64,000 nt of DNA from Pseudomonas siliginis (GCF_019145195.1 NZ_JAHSTW010000009.1:248001-312000), one strand, 5' to 3'; positions 8,580 to 16,723 are shown, counted from the stretch's first letter. Numbers and translations: made by a program. The notes: generated by a model not told the origin, from the letters alone.

Positions 8580-9377
8580 TCATTGAAAGGCTGTGCCAAT
8601 CCTCGATCGATCGGATGAATACCAGATTCCGGTGACTTTACCGGTAATGTCCTGCACTGCGACCTGACCCATAAAGCGGCTGTCGTTACTGCTGTCGCGG
8701 TTATCGCCGAGCAGATAAACATGATCTTTCTCGACCACCGTCTGCGGCGTTTGCAGATAACGAGGATCCTTCACGCGCTCTGGCGGCGCAAAGAACAGCC
8801 CCATGTTTTCGCCGTTGCGAATGACCTTACCGTCAACAATCGACAAGGTGTCGCCACCCACTGCTGCCACACGTTTGACCGCCTCCGTGCCGTTATAGCG
8901 ATACACCACAATGTCGCCCACCTGCGGCGCGTCGATGCGCATGTTGGTGACGATATAGTCACCGATCGAAAGGGTCGGAACCATCGAGCCGGAGGGGATC
9001 AAGTAAGTCTTGAACCCTAGCGTCGGGCCTCGCAATGGACCGAAAAGAACCAGCGTAAAGATGACCAGCGCCACCACGTAAAGCACATGGAAACGGGTGC
9101 TGGGGCTGTTCACCGGACGGTCGTTTCTACGCACCGATATCGCAGCCGCCATGGCCGAGCCGAGTTTCACCAGGACGATAAACGTAGCGAAGACATACAG
9201 GCCCAATGGCGTGGCAGGCACCCCGCAGACACCGAGTAAAATCACCCCCAGATAAAGCAAAGCGGCAACACGCACCGCCCACTTCACCTGACCGGCATAC
9301 ACCAGGCCCCAGCCGGCCACTAGGCACGACATCACAAATGCTTGCAGCGGCAACTTCGGCTTATCAGGAGTAGACAT
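8580..9377 (-). CDS. lepB: Signal peptidase I (LepB family)
   Basis: Signal peptidase I cleaves signal peptides from exported proteins at the outer face of the inner membrane. The 265-aa protein has several N-terminal hydrophobic segments (about residues 10-75 and 97-113), then the catalytic part: IPSGSMVPTL holds the nucleophile Ser, VKRVAAVGGD holds the general-base Lys, and LLGDNRDSSNDSRFMG is box E. It lacks the usual neighbours (lepA, rnc), so it is probably an accessory signal peptidase rather than the housekeeping copy. I cannot tell its substrates. Confidence 0.88.
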   Translation of the reverse strand: MSTPDKPKLPLQAFVMSCLVAGWGLVYAGQVKWAVRVAALLYLGVILLGVCGVPATPLGLYVFATFIVLVKLGSAMAAAISVRRNDRPVNSPSTRFHVLYVVALVIFTLVLFGPLRGPTLGFKTYLIPSGSMVPTLSIGDYIVTNMRIDAPQVGDIVVYRYNGTEAVKRVAAVGGDTLSIVDGKVIRNGENMGLFFAPPERVKDPRYLQTPQTVVEKDHVYLLGDNRDSSNDSRFMGQVAVQDITGKVTGIWYSSDRSRIGTAFQ

Positions 9378-9540
9378 AAATTCTCTTCACGTAAATAGCT
9401 AACAATCAAGCGCCCGGCCTATTCAGCCAATAGGGCGCTACGGGCAATGCAGTGGGGGTTATTTAGCGGAAAAATAACCGGTCGTGCGCAATTGCAGGCT
9501 GTACAACTCCTGACGGATGAACGAAAAGGAGCCATCACTC

Positions 9541-9707
9541 TCGCTACCAAACGAAGGGTGGAGGCCATACGCAGCTTGGTAGACCGGTCGTCGGGAACCC
9601 CGGCGCATCCGAAGACACCCCGCGCATGACCACCATAAAACGAAGACGAGAAACGCCCTCGCAAGACAGTAGTCTTGTGCTTCTGACGGAGACGGGCTAC
9701 CAAACCC
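9541..9707 (+). ncRNA. P4-type immunity locus: CI/C4-like antisense RNA with seqA, seqB and seqC elements
   Basis: GCTACCAAAC occurs twice on the plus strand, at 9543-9552 and 9696-9705, and TTGGTAG, complementary to CTACCAA, lies between them at 9576-9582. This copies the seqA-seqB-seqC order of phage P4 immunity, in which the small CI RNA (carrying seqB) pairs with seqA and seqC in the leader and causes premature termination. The TTGGTAG segment is followed by CGGG-AAC-CCCG and GCGC...GCGC inverted repeats, and by hairpins at 9661-9678 (GCAAGAC/GTCTTGTGC) and 9711-9724 (CACTG/CAGTG). A short minus-strand frame across it reads KTTVLRGRF and GGHARGVFGCAG, which I remember from Icd-like/Ash-like proteins annotated over such loci. 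No replication, integrase or capsid gene accompanies it, so it is a relic or a domesticated RNA. Confidence 0.5.
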
Positions 9708-10026
9708 GATCACTGTTTTCAGTGACCCGGAGACGATAAAACCCGCAGGCTAGACGCACAAGCCGGCGGATTCTGTCTTAGGTGTAGGGGGAGGCGCAAG
9801 ACAAGGTAGGCTTCGGATGACTTTCACCAGTCAGATTTAAACAAGCGCCTGCGCAATCGTTTAAACGGATACTGAAGGACAGAAAACAGGCAGAAATACA
9901 CTTCCTCCCATCAGGCCGAGCGCGTCGGAGCCCAGTTCAAACCACAAACAGCGCCTCGCAAGCCTTTGCCTGTTCGCAGACCTGATAAACTCTTGCGCCT
10001 TCGCCTTCTTGATCCAGATTCCTCAC

Positions 10027-11013
10027 ATGTCCCTACAACCCGCCCCACTCTCACGCCGCTTCTCCGTCGCCCCCATGATGGATTGGACGGACCGCCATTG
10101 CCGTTTCTTCCTACGCCTCCTGTCGAAGAACGCCCTGCTCTACACCGAAATGGTCACCACCGGCGCGCTGCTCAACGGCGATCACGAGCGTTTCCTGCGT
10201 CACAACGAAGCCGAGCACCCGCTGGCGTTGCAGCTCGGTGGTAGTGTTCCGCTCGATCTCGCCGCCTGCGCGCGCATGGCTCAGGAGCACGGTTACGACG
10301 AGGTGAACCTGAACGTCGGCTGCCCGAGTGATCGTGTGCAAAACAACATGATCGGCGCGTGCCTGATGGGGCATCCGCAGTTGGTGGCCGATTGTGTGAA
10401 GGCGATGCGTGATGCGGTGTCGATTCCGGTGACGGTGAAGCACCGGATCGGCATCAACGGGCGCGACAGTTATGCCGAGTTGTGCGATTTCGTCGGGACT
10501 GTGCGGGATGCCGGGTGCACGAGTTTTACCGTGCATGCGCGGATTGCGATTCTGGAGGGGTTGTCGCCGAAGGAGAATCGTGACATTCCGCCGTTGCGTT
10601 ATGACGTCGCGGCGCAGTTGAAGGCGGATTTTCCGGAGCTGGAGATTGTGCTGAACGGCGGGATCAAGACCATGGAAGCCTGCCATGAGCATTTGCAGAC
10701 CTTCGATGGCGTGATGCTCGGGCGTGAGGCTTATCACAATCCGTATTTACTGGCGGAGGTGGATCAGCAACTGTTCGGCAGTACCGCGCCGGTGATCAGT
10801 CGGGCTGAGGCGCTGGCGCAATTGCGGCCGTATATCGCCGAACATCTGCTGGCCGGTGGGGCGATGCATCACATCACGCGCCATGTGCTGGGCCTGGGCA
10901 CGGGGTTCCCGGGGGCGCGGAAATTCCGGCAGCTGTTGTCGGTGGATATTCACAAGGCCAAGGATCCGCTGGCGTTGCTGGATCAGGCGGCTGAGTTGCT
11001 TGAAGGTCGTTGA
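10027..11013 (+). CDS. dusA: tRNA-dihydrouridine(20/20a) synthase DusA
   Basis: DusA reduces uridine to dihydrouridine at positions 20/20a of tRNAs, using FMN and NADPH. The 328-aa protein has the N-terminal SVAPMMDWTDRHCRFF, the NLNVGCPSDRVQNNMIGACLM segment with the catalytic Cys, VKHRIGIN, the FMN phosphate-binding LNGGIKT, and GVMLGREAYHNPYLL. MSLQPAP at 10027 is chosen as start because the six upstream residues (MIQIPH) are not family-like. The 5' end of dusA is a known integration site for prophages and islands, which is relevant because the P4-like RNA locus lies just upstream. Confidence 0.96.
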   Translation: MSLQPAPLSRRFSVAPMMDWTDRHCRFFLRLLSKNALLYTEMVTTGALLNGDHERFLRHNEAEHPLALQLGGSVPLDLAACARMAQEHGYDEVNLNVGCPSDRVQNNMIGACLMGHPQLVADCVKAMRDAVSIPVTVKHRIGINGRDSYAELCDFVGTVRDAGCTSFTVHARIAILEGLSPKENRDIPPLRYDVAAQLKADFPELEIVLNGGIKTMEACHEHLQTFDGVMLGREAYHNPYLLAEVDQQLFGSTAPVISRAEALAQLRPYIAEHLLAGGAMHHITRHVLGLGTGFPGARKFRQLLSVDIHKAKDPLALLDQAAELLEGR

Positions 11014-11088
11014 TTGATGGTTTGAGTGTGCGGGCGGCGCATGAGCGTTGCCCGGTATTTTGATGTACTGACAGGATGTCTTTTGTTT

Positions 11089-11460
11089 ATGCCCGCGTTT
11101 ATTTTTTCAGGTTTCAAGCGTTTCACCCTCCTCGCTTTGTTCAGCTTCACTTCCAACGTTTATGCGCACTGCGATGGCTTTTGCATGGGCCGTACCGATA
11201 CGCCGTGGGAGGTGACGCAGCTTTCCGGCTTCACTTTGGTGTCTTTGATCCTCGCACCTATTTCGTCTAGCCAGGAAACGACCGACAGTCACAAGCGTGT
11301 TTACTCTGCCGAGGAGCAAGAAGACGCGCGACTCTATCTGGCCAGCGACGGCATGCTGCAAGCCGCGTATTTCACCTCGGCCTTGCAGCGCTTTCGTCAG
11401 GAGTCGTCGGATTCGACGTTAAACGATCTTGCCGTGGCGGCGTTGATCAGCGCGCAGTGA
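11089..11460 (+). CDS. DUF2388 domain-containing exported protein
   Basis: This small protein of about 123 aa has a signal peptide (KRFTLLALFSFTSNVYA) and a C-terminal region, EEQEDARLYLASDGMLQAAYFTSALQRFR...LNDLAVAALISAQ, with the pattern of the Pseudomonas DUF2388 family (AR-D-A-x-F-x-A-S-x-G ... L-A-x-A-I-L). Its function is unknown. The start is uncertain: ATG 11089 gives a clean signal peptide but AGGA lies rather far upstream; ATG 11041 and GTG 11026 are in frame. It is downstream of dusA and convergent with uppP. Confidence 0.65.
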   Translation: MPAFIFSGFKRFTLLALFSFTSNVYAHCDGFCMGRTDTPWEVTQLSGFTLVSLILAPISSSQETTDSHKRVYSAEEQEDARLYLASDGMLQAAYFTSALQRFRQESSDSTLNDLAVAALISAQ

Positions 11461-12294
11461 TCAGGCGGCCGCTGCGGCGGTCCAGTTGACCCAGCCAAAC
11501 AGCCAGGTTGCCAGAATCAACAAACCAAAACCGATCCGGTACCACGCGAACGCGGCATAGCTGTGGTTGGCGATAAATTTCAGCAGGCCACGCACGGCGA
11601 TCATGGCGAAGATGAACGCGGTGACGAAGCCGAGGGCGAAGACTGGCAGGTCGTTGGGTTGGAACAGGTCGCGGTATTTGTAGCCGGAATACACAGCGGC
11701 GCCGACCATGGTCGGCATGGCGAGGAAGAACGAGAACTCGGTGGCGGCTTTGCGCGAAAGGCCGAAGAGCAGCCCGCCGATGATGGTCGAGCCGGAGCGC
11801 GAGGTGCCGGGAATCATTGCCAGGCATTGTACGAAACCGACCTTCAACGCGTGGGACCAGCGCATGTCGTCGACATGTTCGACGCTGACTACATGGCTGC
11901 GCTGTTCGGCCCACAACATGACGATGCCGCCAACAACCAGGGCCACCGCAACGGTGATCGGGTTGAACAGGTATTCATGAATCGCGTCGGCGAATAACAC
12001 GCCGAGGATAACGGCCGGGAAAAACGCGATCAGCAGATTAAGGGTGAAACGTTGCGCGTTGCGCTCGGTGGGCAGGCCTTTGACGATTTCGAAGATCTTC
12101 GGACGAAATTCCCAGACCACAGCCAGAATGGCCCCCAGTTGAATAATGATGTTGAACGCCATGGCGCGTTCGCCGCCAAACTCGAGCAGGTCGGCGACAA
12201 TAATCTGGTGGCCGGTACTCGAGATGGGCAAGAACTCGGTCAAGCCTTCTACCGCGCCCAATATCAATACCTGGAAAAGGGTCCAGAAATCCAT
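11461..12294 (-). CDS. uppP: Undecaprenyl-diphosphatase UppP (BacA)
   Basis: UppP dephosphorylates undecaprenyl pyrophosphate to the monophosphate that carries peptidoglycan and polysaccharide units, and confers bacitracin tolerance. The 277-aa polytopic protein shows both family signatures: GAVEGLTEFLPISSTGHQII and PGTSRSGSTIIGG. Its product is the acceptor used by the initiating glycosyl-1-phosphate transferase at 14855, although the genes are not in an operon. It starts with ATG at 12294. Confidence 0.95.
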   Translation of the reverse strand: MDFWTLFQVLILGAVEGLTEFLPISSTGHQIIVADLLEFGGERAMAFNIIIQLGAILAVVWEFRPKIFEIVKGLPTERNAQRFTLNLLIAFFPAVILGVLFADAIHEYLFNPITVAVALVVGGIVMLWAEQRSHVVSVEHVDDMRWSHALKVGFVQCLAMIPGTSRSGSTIIGGLLFGLSRKAATEFSFFLAMPTMVGAAVYSGYKYRDLFQPNDLPVFALGFVTAFIFAMIAVRGLLKFIANHSYAAFAWYRIGFGLLILATWLFGWVNWTAAAAA

Positions 12295-12758
12295 TAATCC
12301 TCCGTCAGAGCACTCAGGGTGAGCGACCGGTTCAATAACACTCAGGGGTTGAGTATCTGAAGTAATGCATACAGCGATTCGCCGATCCGGAAGAATAGGG
12401 TTTATGCAGAGTTAGACTCAAGAGCTGTTAGTAATCGTCGGCCGACGAACTAAACGGAAAAAATTTACATCTATTACAACAAATATTTCAGTTCAGATAT
12501 GAAGTGTGATCAACCTCACACATTGTTGACATGGCCAATCAGTGGCAAAAGGACATAGACAAAGCCATCGCCACAAGCTCAAAATAGTGGCACCATTGCA
12601 TATAGCCATCATCTACGCGCTAGTTCACAACCCCGAGAAAATCAACTAAAAGCTTGAAAAGCTTAGTTATTGTTAGAAATCTCGGGAGACACGTCTAAAA
12701 TCCGCGCAAATGTTACCAATTGTCAGTCACAGATAAGAACCGGTGCTTTAACATCCCG
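12295..12758. other. AT-rich intergenic region ahead of the exopolysaccharide regulators
   Basis: No gene is seen. The stretch is markedly more AT-rich than its surroundings and holds the probable promoter of the regulator gene at 12759. It contains TTGTTAGA at 12670-12677 joined to a reverse-complement copy of AATAACTAAG (12664-12673), motifs that recur before other exopolysaccharide genes in the window. Confidence 0.5.
12663..12677 (-). promoter_or_regulatory. Candidate shared operator (TCTAACAATAACTAAG)
   Basis: Read on the minus strand, these bases give TCTAACAATAACTAAG. Parts recur elsewhere: TCTAACAA at 14634-14641 and 21868-21875 (and its complement TTGTTAGA at 14681-14688), and ACAATAACTTAG at 14710-14721. 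All lie in promoter regions of exopolysaccharide genes. That this is a binding site is inference from the recurrence. Confidence 0.3.
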
Positions 12759-13526
12759 ATGTCAGCACCTAATTCGAGTCAACGCATGATGCTCTCAGGG
12801 AACTTGGCGACGAGAAGTCCGCGCCCGACAAATGATGAATCCGGTGTTCTTGCTCTGGGTCGTACACTGGGTGTGGCTGATCATTTCAGATCGCTGATCG
12901 CAAAGCACGTGCAGCCCGATATGATCCTGGAAACAGGTGCTTTCACTAGTTCATATAAGCAGCACGGTTACATCGGTTCCTACCGCGCCATTTTCGTCAT
13001 CATCGATAATCCACAAGCTATCGAAGAAAATCTAGCCCTGGTGCAGAACCTGCGCGATGACAACTTGAAGCCGCTTATTTGCGCAATTGTCACCGGCCGC
13101 GGCGCCGTCAACAAGATCAAATATTTCCTCGCCGGGGCGGATGCCTGTATCAAGCTCAACACATTGAGCGATGACAGCGAAGACTTGTTGGCGGAGTTCT
13201 TCAACAGCGAAGACTGGCAACGAGATATCAATCTGACGCTTGATCCGACGCGGATCTGCCTGATGGACAGTCGGCGCAAACTGGATATCTCTTTCGCCGA
13301 AATGAAGATCCTCGAGGCCTTTGCGCACACCGGCAATCACATTCTGAGTCATGATGAAATCGCCAGCATCATGGGCCTCAACGCCAATTTCTACGACCCT
13401 CGGGCACTGGAAAAATCAATCAGTCGCTTGCGTGGAAAAATCAAGGACATGTATGGTACAAACGCGATTCAGAGCATCCGCGGCTACGGCTATCGCCTGA
13501 TGCGAGGCCTGATATCGACTGCCTGA
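12759..13526 (+). CDS. Atypical OmpR-type winged-helix regulator with pseudo-receiver domain
   Basis: About 255 aa. The C-terminal ~95 residues form an OmpR/PhoB-type winged helix: DSRRKLDISFAEMKILEAFAHTGNHILSHDEIASIMG, then SISRLRGKIKDMYG and IQSIRGYGYRLMRG. The N-terminal half resembles a response-regulator receiver (YRAIFVIIDNP, ICAIVTGRGAVNKIKYFLAGADACIKL) but without the usual acidic pocket and DxxLP pattern, so phosphorylation is doubtful. No sensor kinase is adjacent. Its place just before a second winged-helix gene and the polysaccharide-initiating transferase suggests control of that cluster. The start is uncertain: ATG 12759 and ATG 12786 are both possible and neither has a strong ribosome binding site. 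Confidence 0.7.
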   Translation: MSAPNSSQRMMLSGNLATRSPRPTNDESGVLALGRTLGVADHFRSLIAKHVQPDMILETGAFTSSYKQHGYIGSYRAIFVIIDNPQAIEENLALVQNLRDDNLKPLICAIVTGRGAVNKIKYFLAGADACIKLNTLSDDSEDLLAEFFNSEDWQRDINLTLDPTRICLMDSRRKLDISFAEMKILEAFAHTGNHILSHDEIASIMGLNANFYDPRALEKSISRLRGKIKDMYGTNAIQSIRGYGYRLMRGLISTA

Positions 13527-13803
13527 GTCTCGGGCAGTCTTCCCTTTTGCATACGTACGAAGGATCGTCTGATGCAGCCATATCGTTCCAATTGCGCCTC
13601 ATACTTATTAAAACTCAAGCACTTGAATGAGCACGGCATCACGCCACATAACAATAAAACTCCATAACATAGCAGCAGATCGAGTGGAATTTATCGATGG
13701 CCATTTTCGGCCAGAACCCTGCCTACGATTACTTCCGAGGAAGTCATTGCTCGCCTGCCGATTTATCTTTTAGCCAATTTTGGTGTGTATTTAGGAGAGA
13801 GAC

Positions 13804-14463
13804 ATGGAAACGAGTACAACCCTCCCCAGAAAATATTTTGTTGTTGTGACGCACAGCACAACGTCGCAACGTGAACTGGAAAGTATCTTGTCCAGCGAGC
13901 GTTTCAATTCGTTTGGCACGTCGCAGGCACAAATGTTTGTTGAAGGTGTTGCTTCGCCCTCTTCCGCCCCGATGGTCATGGAGTTCAGTTACCCAAGCCT
14001 CAGCCGAAAGAATGTTGCGCGCAGTATCGAACATGATACTCAACGCATACTGGCCACTCTTGAAAATGAATGGCGAGCCGCGCAGACAGACAATCCGTTT
14101 CAAAGCTTCCCGACCCGCAGTGCAGAACGCGCGCATATCTCCAATGTCAGCGAGAGCACTGAGCCTTGCAGCGATACCTGGCATCTTGACGATGAACAAG
14201 GCGTTCTGCTCAAGGACAATGTTGCGATCAGCCTGACTGGCCTGGAAACCGCTCTGGTCAGGAAAATGCTGAGCCATGAAGAGCGCGTGGTCAGTCGTGA
14301 TGACTTGATCATCAGCATTGGTCGGGAACCCGAGCAATACCGTGGCCTGGAAATGTGCCTGAGCCGATTGCAGGACAAGTTCAAGAGTGCGAGTAATGGC
14401 GAGCGATTGTTCCGAGCCGTAAGAAATCGCGGATATTGCCTGATCCAGGAAGTCGTCGCTTAA
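13804..14463 (+). CDS. Winged-helix DNA-binding regulator of the exopolysaccharide region
   Basis: This 219-aa protein starts at an ATG with AGGAGAG in front. The last ~90 residues match an OmpR-type DNA-binding domain: VAISLTGLETALVRKMLSHEERVVSRDDLIISIG, MCLSRLQDKFKSASN and FRAVRNRGYCLIQE. The first ~110 residues are not a recognisable receiver; the opening RKYFVVVTHSTTSQRELESIL only faintly resembles one. It is probably a divergent paralogue of the protein encoded just upstream (277-base gap). Function is inferred only from context: regulator genes flanking the initiating transferase gene. Confidence 0.65.
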   Translation: METSTTLPRKYFVVVTHSTTSQRELESILSSERFNSFGTSQAQMFVEGVASPSSAPMVMEFSYPSLSRKNVARSIEHDTQRILATLENEWRAAQTDNPFQSFPTRSAERAHISNVSESTEPCSDTWHLDDEQGVLLKDNVAISLTGLETALVRKMLSHEERVVSRDDLIISIGREPEQYRGLEMCLSRLQDKFKSASNGERLFRAVRNRGYCLIQEVVA

Positions 14464-14506
14464 TCACAAGCGACACACAAACCGAGACAAACAGATATAA
14501 AGTGCG

Positions 14507-14526
14507 ACTACAACAACAAGAAGAGC
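14507..14526 (+). promoter_or_regulatory. Possible Hfq/Crc target (ARN-repeat, CA motif)
   Basis: Five consecutive A-purine-N triplets (AAC AAC AAG AAG AGC) occupy 14512-14526. In Pseudomonas such CA motifs bind Hfq/Crc during catabolite repression. This one would lie in the transcript between the second regulator and the transferase gene rather than at a start codon, so the assignment is weak. Confidence 0.25.
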
Positions 14527-14633
14527 ACTCTGTTTGGGTTTACCCTCCCTGATTCGATAAAAGCTTCCCTGCCTCCACCCTTCAACAGTAACAAATACGC
14601 CCTCGCCTTTTCATCCCCCGCTCTACGACCTTT

Positions 14634-14721
14634 TCTAACAACCTTCTATTTAAATATTAAAAAGTTGGCATTGTGCCATCTTGTTAGAACTCGTCAGACA
14701 CCATTCCCGACAATAACTTAG
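14634..14721. promoter_or_regulatory. Cluster of recurring exopolysaccharide promoter motifs
   Basis: TCTAACAACCT (14634-14644) is identical to 21868-21878 upstream of the yjbE-like gene. TTGTTAGA (14681-14688) is the same core in opposite orientation, and ACAATAACTTAG (14710-14721) nearly matches the minus strand at 12664-12675. TTCCCGAC precedes the last motif here and also the yjbE-side copy at 21857-21864. Confidence 0.35.
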
Positions 14722-14854
14722 TCTATTGGCTGACGACAGTTCGGCTCTCGATGTTGTTACCTCAAGACACTCGCTAAAACAAAAACAATAAGTCTGCATA
14801 ACAACTCGGCTTTCAACTGTTGAAACCTGAATGGACGTCTTTTGGGGATATCGT

Positions 14855-16249
14855 ATGGATCTTTCTCTCAGTATTAATCGAAGCACGGGCCTCAAGGGAC
14901 TGACCTTTTGGGGCCAATGGGCGCTGGCACAGGCCTTCGTTGTGACGCTGCTGTTCATCCTCGCTGAACAGCACACCGGCACCGTCGCGTTCTACTACCG
15001 AATGTGCGCCACCCTCGCCGTTCTGGCTTCGGTGCCGGCTTACACATTCAGCGGCGTTTATCGCAAACGCGACAACTACCTGACCGGCCTCGGCCGCTTG
15101 TTCATGGGCTGGTCGATGACCATGGCCGCGCTGGCGTGCATCGCGTTTGTCTGCCAGGCCGATGAGCTGTTTTCCCGTCAGGTGATTCTGAGTTGGGCGG
15201 TGTATGGCTTCCTCGGTCAGGCGTTCCTCTACGCTCCGCTGCATGCGTTTTCCAAGTTCTACCAGCGTTCGCGTAAAAGCGAACACCGCACGCTGATTGT
15301 CGGCACCGGCGAACTGGCGTTGGGCCTGGCGAAAAAACTCAGCCAACTGGAAAACCTGCCGCTGATCGGTCTGGTCAGCAACGGTGACAAACCTGTTCTC
15401 GCCTCGGATGCACCGCGTGTCGTTGGCGCTCAGGACGAGTTGCTCGAGCTGATCGAAGCCCACGATATCCGTCGCTTGTACATCACACTGCCGCTATGCG
15501 AAGCCGCGAAGATCGAAGCGATGTATGTCGATTTGCTCGGGGCCAACGTCGATGTGGTATGGGTGCCGGACTTGAACAGCCTGACCCTGCTCAATCATTC
15601 GGTGAAAGTCGTGGACGGCCTGCCGGCGATTTACCTCAACGAAAGCCCGCTGACCAGCCGCCCGACCGCTGCCCTGAGCAAGAGTCTGGTTGAGAAAACC
15701 GTGGCGTTCCTGGCGATCATTGCGCTGAGTCCGCTGCTGTTGATCATCGCTCTGGCGGTGAAAATCAACTCGCCCGGCCCGGTGTTTTTCAAGCAGGACC
15801 GCCATGGCTGGAACGGCAAGGTGATCAAGGTTTGGAAATTCCGCTCGATGCGTGTTCACGATGACCGTGAAGTGAAACAGGCCAGCCGTAATGACTCGCG
15901 CATCACCGCAGTAGGCCGTTTTATTCGCCGCACTTCGCTGGATGAGTTGCCGCAACTGTTCAACGTGTTGCAGGGGCATATGGCGCTGGTAGGTCCACGG
16001 CCGCATGCGGTGGCGCACAACAATTACTACTCGGGCAAGATCCTCGCTTACATGGCCCGTCACCGAATCAAACCGGGCATCACTGGCCTGGCGCAGATCA
16101 GCGGCTGCCGCGGTGAGACCGACACCATCGACAAGATGCAAAAGCGTGTCGAGATCGACCTGCAATACATCAACAGTTGGACGTTGTGGCTGGATCTTAA
16201 GATCCTCGTGAAGACGCCGTTTACGTTGTTGTCAAAGGATATTTACTGA
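14855..16249 (+). CDS. Undecaprenyl-phosphate glucose-1-phosphate transferase (PslA/WcaJ type)
   Basis: The protein starts polysaccharide synthesis by moving a hexose-1-phosphate (probably glucose) onto undecaprenyl phosphate at the inner membrane. It is 464 aa, the usual size of PslA/WcaJ. It has four N-terminal membrane spans, a Rossmann-like middle (LIVGTGELALGLAKKL), one further hydrophobic helix (TVAFLAIIALSPLLLIIALAV), and the catalytic bacterial sugar transferase domain with VFFKQDRHG, WKFRSMRV, RRTSLDELPQLFNVLQG, LVGPRPHA and KPGITGLAQISGCRG. The ATG at 14855 has GGGGA seven bases upstream. A terminator follows directly, so it is monocistronic. Confidence 0.93.
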   Translation: MDLSLSINRSTGLKGLTFWGQWALAQAFVVTLLFILAEQHTGTVAFYYRMCATLAVLASVPAYTFSGVYRKRDNYLTGLGRLFMGWSMTMAALACIAFVCQADELFSRQVILSWAVYGFLGQAFLYAPLHAFSKFYQRSRKSEHRTLIVGTGELALGLAKKLSQLENLPLIGLVSNGDKPVLASDAPRVVGAQDELLELIEAHDIRRLYITLPLCEAAKIEAMYVDLLGANVDVVWVPDLNSLTLLNHSVKVVDGLPAIYLNESPLTSRPTAALSKSLVEKTVAFLAIIALSPLLLIIALAVKINSPGPVFFKQDRHGWNGKVIKVWKFRSMRVHDDREVKQASRNDSRITAVGRFIRRTSLDELPQLFNVLQGHMALVGPRPHAVAHNNYYSGKILAYMARHRIKPGITGLAQISGCRGETDTIDKMQKRVEIDLQYINSWTLWLDLKILVKTPFTLLSKDIY

Positions 16250-16269
16250 GGTTCAGCGCTGCAGATCAC

Positions 16270-16294
16270 AAGGGGACGAAAGTCCCCTTTTTTG
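16270..16294 (+). terminator. Rho-independent terminator of the initiating transferase gene
   Basis: AAGGGGAC - GAAA - GTCCCCTT forms an 8-bp stem with a GAAA tetraloop, followed by TTTTTT, 20 bases after the stop codon. Confidence 0.93.
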
Positions 16295-16340
16295 TGGGCG
16301 GGATTTGGGTAACCAGTATTGCTCAACCACACAGGATCAT

Positions 16341-16697
16341 TGTGGGAGCTGGCTTGCCAGCGATAGCGTTAGCCCAGGCAATGGAGTTGTGATTGAGCGG
16401 CCCCATCGCTGGCAAGCCAGCTCCCACAGGGATTAGTGATTGGGTCGATAATTGCGGTGTAACACAAGCCGCATGTGGGAGCTGGCTTGCCAGCGATAGC
16501 GCTAGCCCAGGCAATGGAGTTGTAATTGAGCGGCCCCATCGCTGGCAAGCCAGCTCCCACAGGGATTAGGGATTGGGTCGATAATTGCGGTGTAACACAA
16601 GCCGCATGTGGGAGCTGGCTTGCCAGCGATAGCGTTAGCCCAGGCAATGGAGTTGTAATTGAGCGGCCCTATCGCTGGCAAGCCAGCTCCCACAGGG
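16341..16697. repeat. Tandem array of REP doublets, 133-bp unit, about 2.7 copies
   Basis: TGTGGGAGCTGGCTTGCCAGCGATAGCG starts at 16341, 16474 and 16607, exactly 133 bp apart. Each copy is followed by an inverted partner (CGCTGGCAAGCCAGCTCCCACA), and the sequence between the doublets is also repeated with very few differences. The third copy stops after the inverted REP at about 16697. The array fills the space between the transferase terminator and the end of the yjbH-like gene. The short frames inside it are translated repeats, not genes. Confidence 0.92.
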
Positions 16698-16723
16698 TTC
16701 GAGTTGCGCCCGGACCCTGGCGC

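Larger units (their letters stand above)
14464..14854. other. Long leader/promoter region of the initiating transferase gene
   Basis: There is no gene in these 391 bases. The region holds an A-rich ARN run at 14512-14526, TCTAACAACCT at 14634-14644, TTGTTAGA at 14681-14688 and ACAATAACTTAG at 14710-14721. The spacing fits a promoter with several regulator sites followed by a long untranslated leader. Confidence 0.5.

Noticed and set aside
9419..9713. Short overlapping open frames on both strands (about 60-94 codons) in the lepB-dusA interval
   Set aside because: They lie across the structured P4-like RNA, lack ribosome binding sites, and resemble only other short frames predicted over such RNAs (KTTVLRGRF, FGCAG). 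I treat them as consequences of the RNA sequence rather than genes.
9817..9840. Seven-codon frame MTFTSQI after a GGGGGAGG string downstream of the P4-like locus
   Set aside because: Too short to distinguish from chance, and spacing to the purine-rich string is too long for a ribosome binding site.
16323..16693. Small minus-strand frames repeating LSLASQLPHAACVTPQLSTQS and similar
   Set aside because: They are translations of the tandem REP array; periodicity is that of the DNA repeat.
16341..16697. CRISPR-like regular spacing of repeats
   Set aside because: The units are inverted REP pairs 133 bp apart with near-identical spacers and no cas genes, so it is not a CRISPR array.
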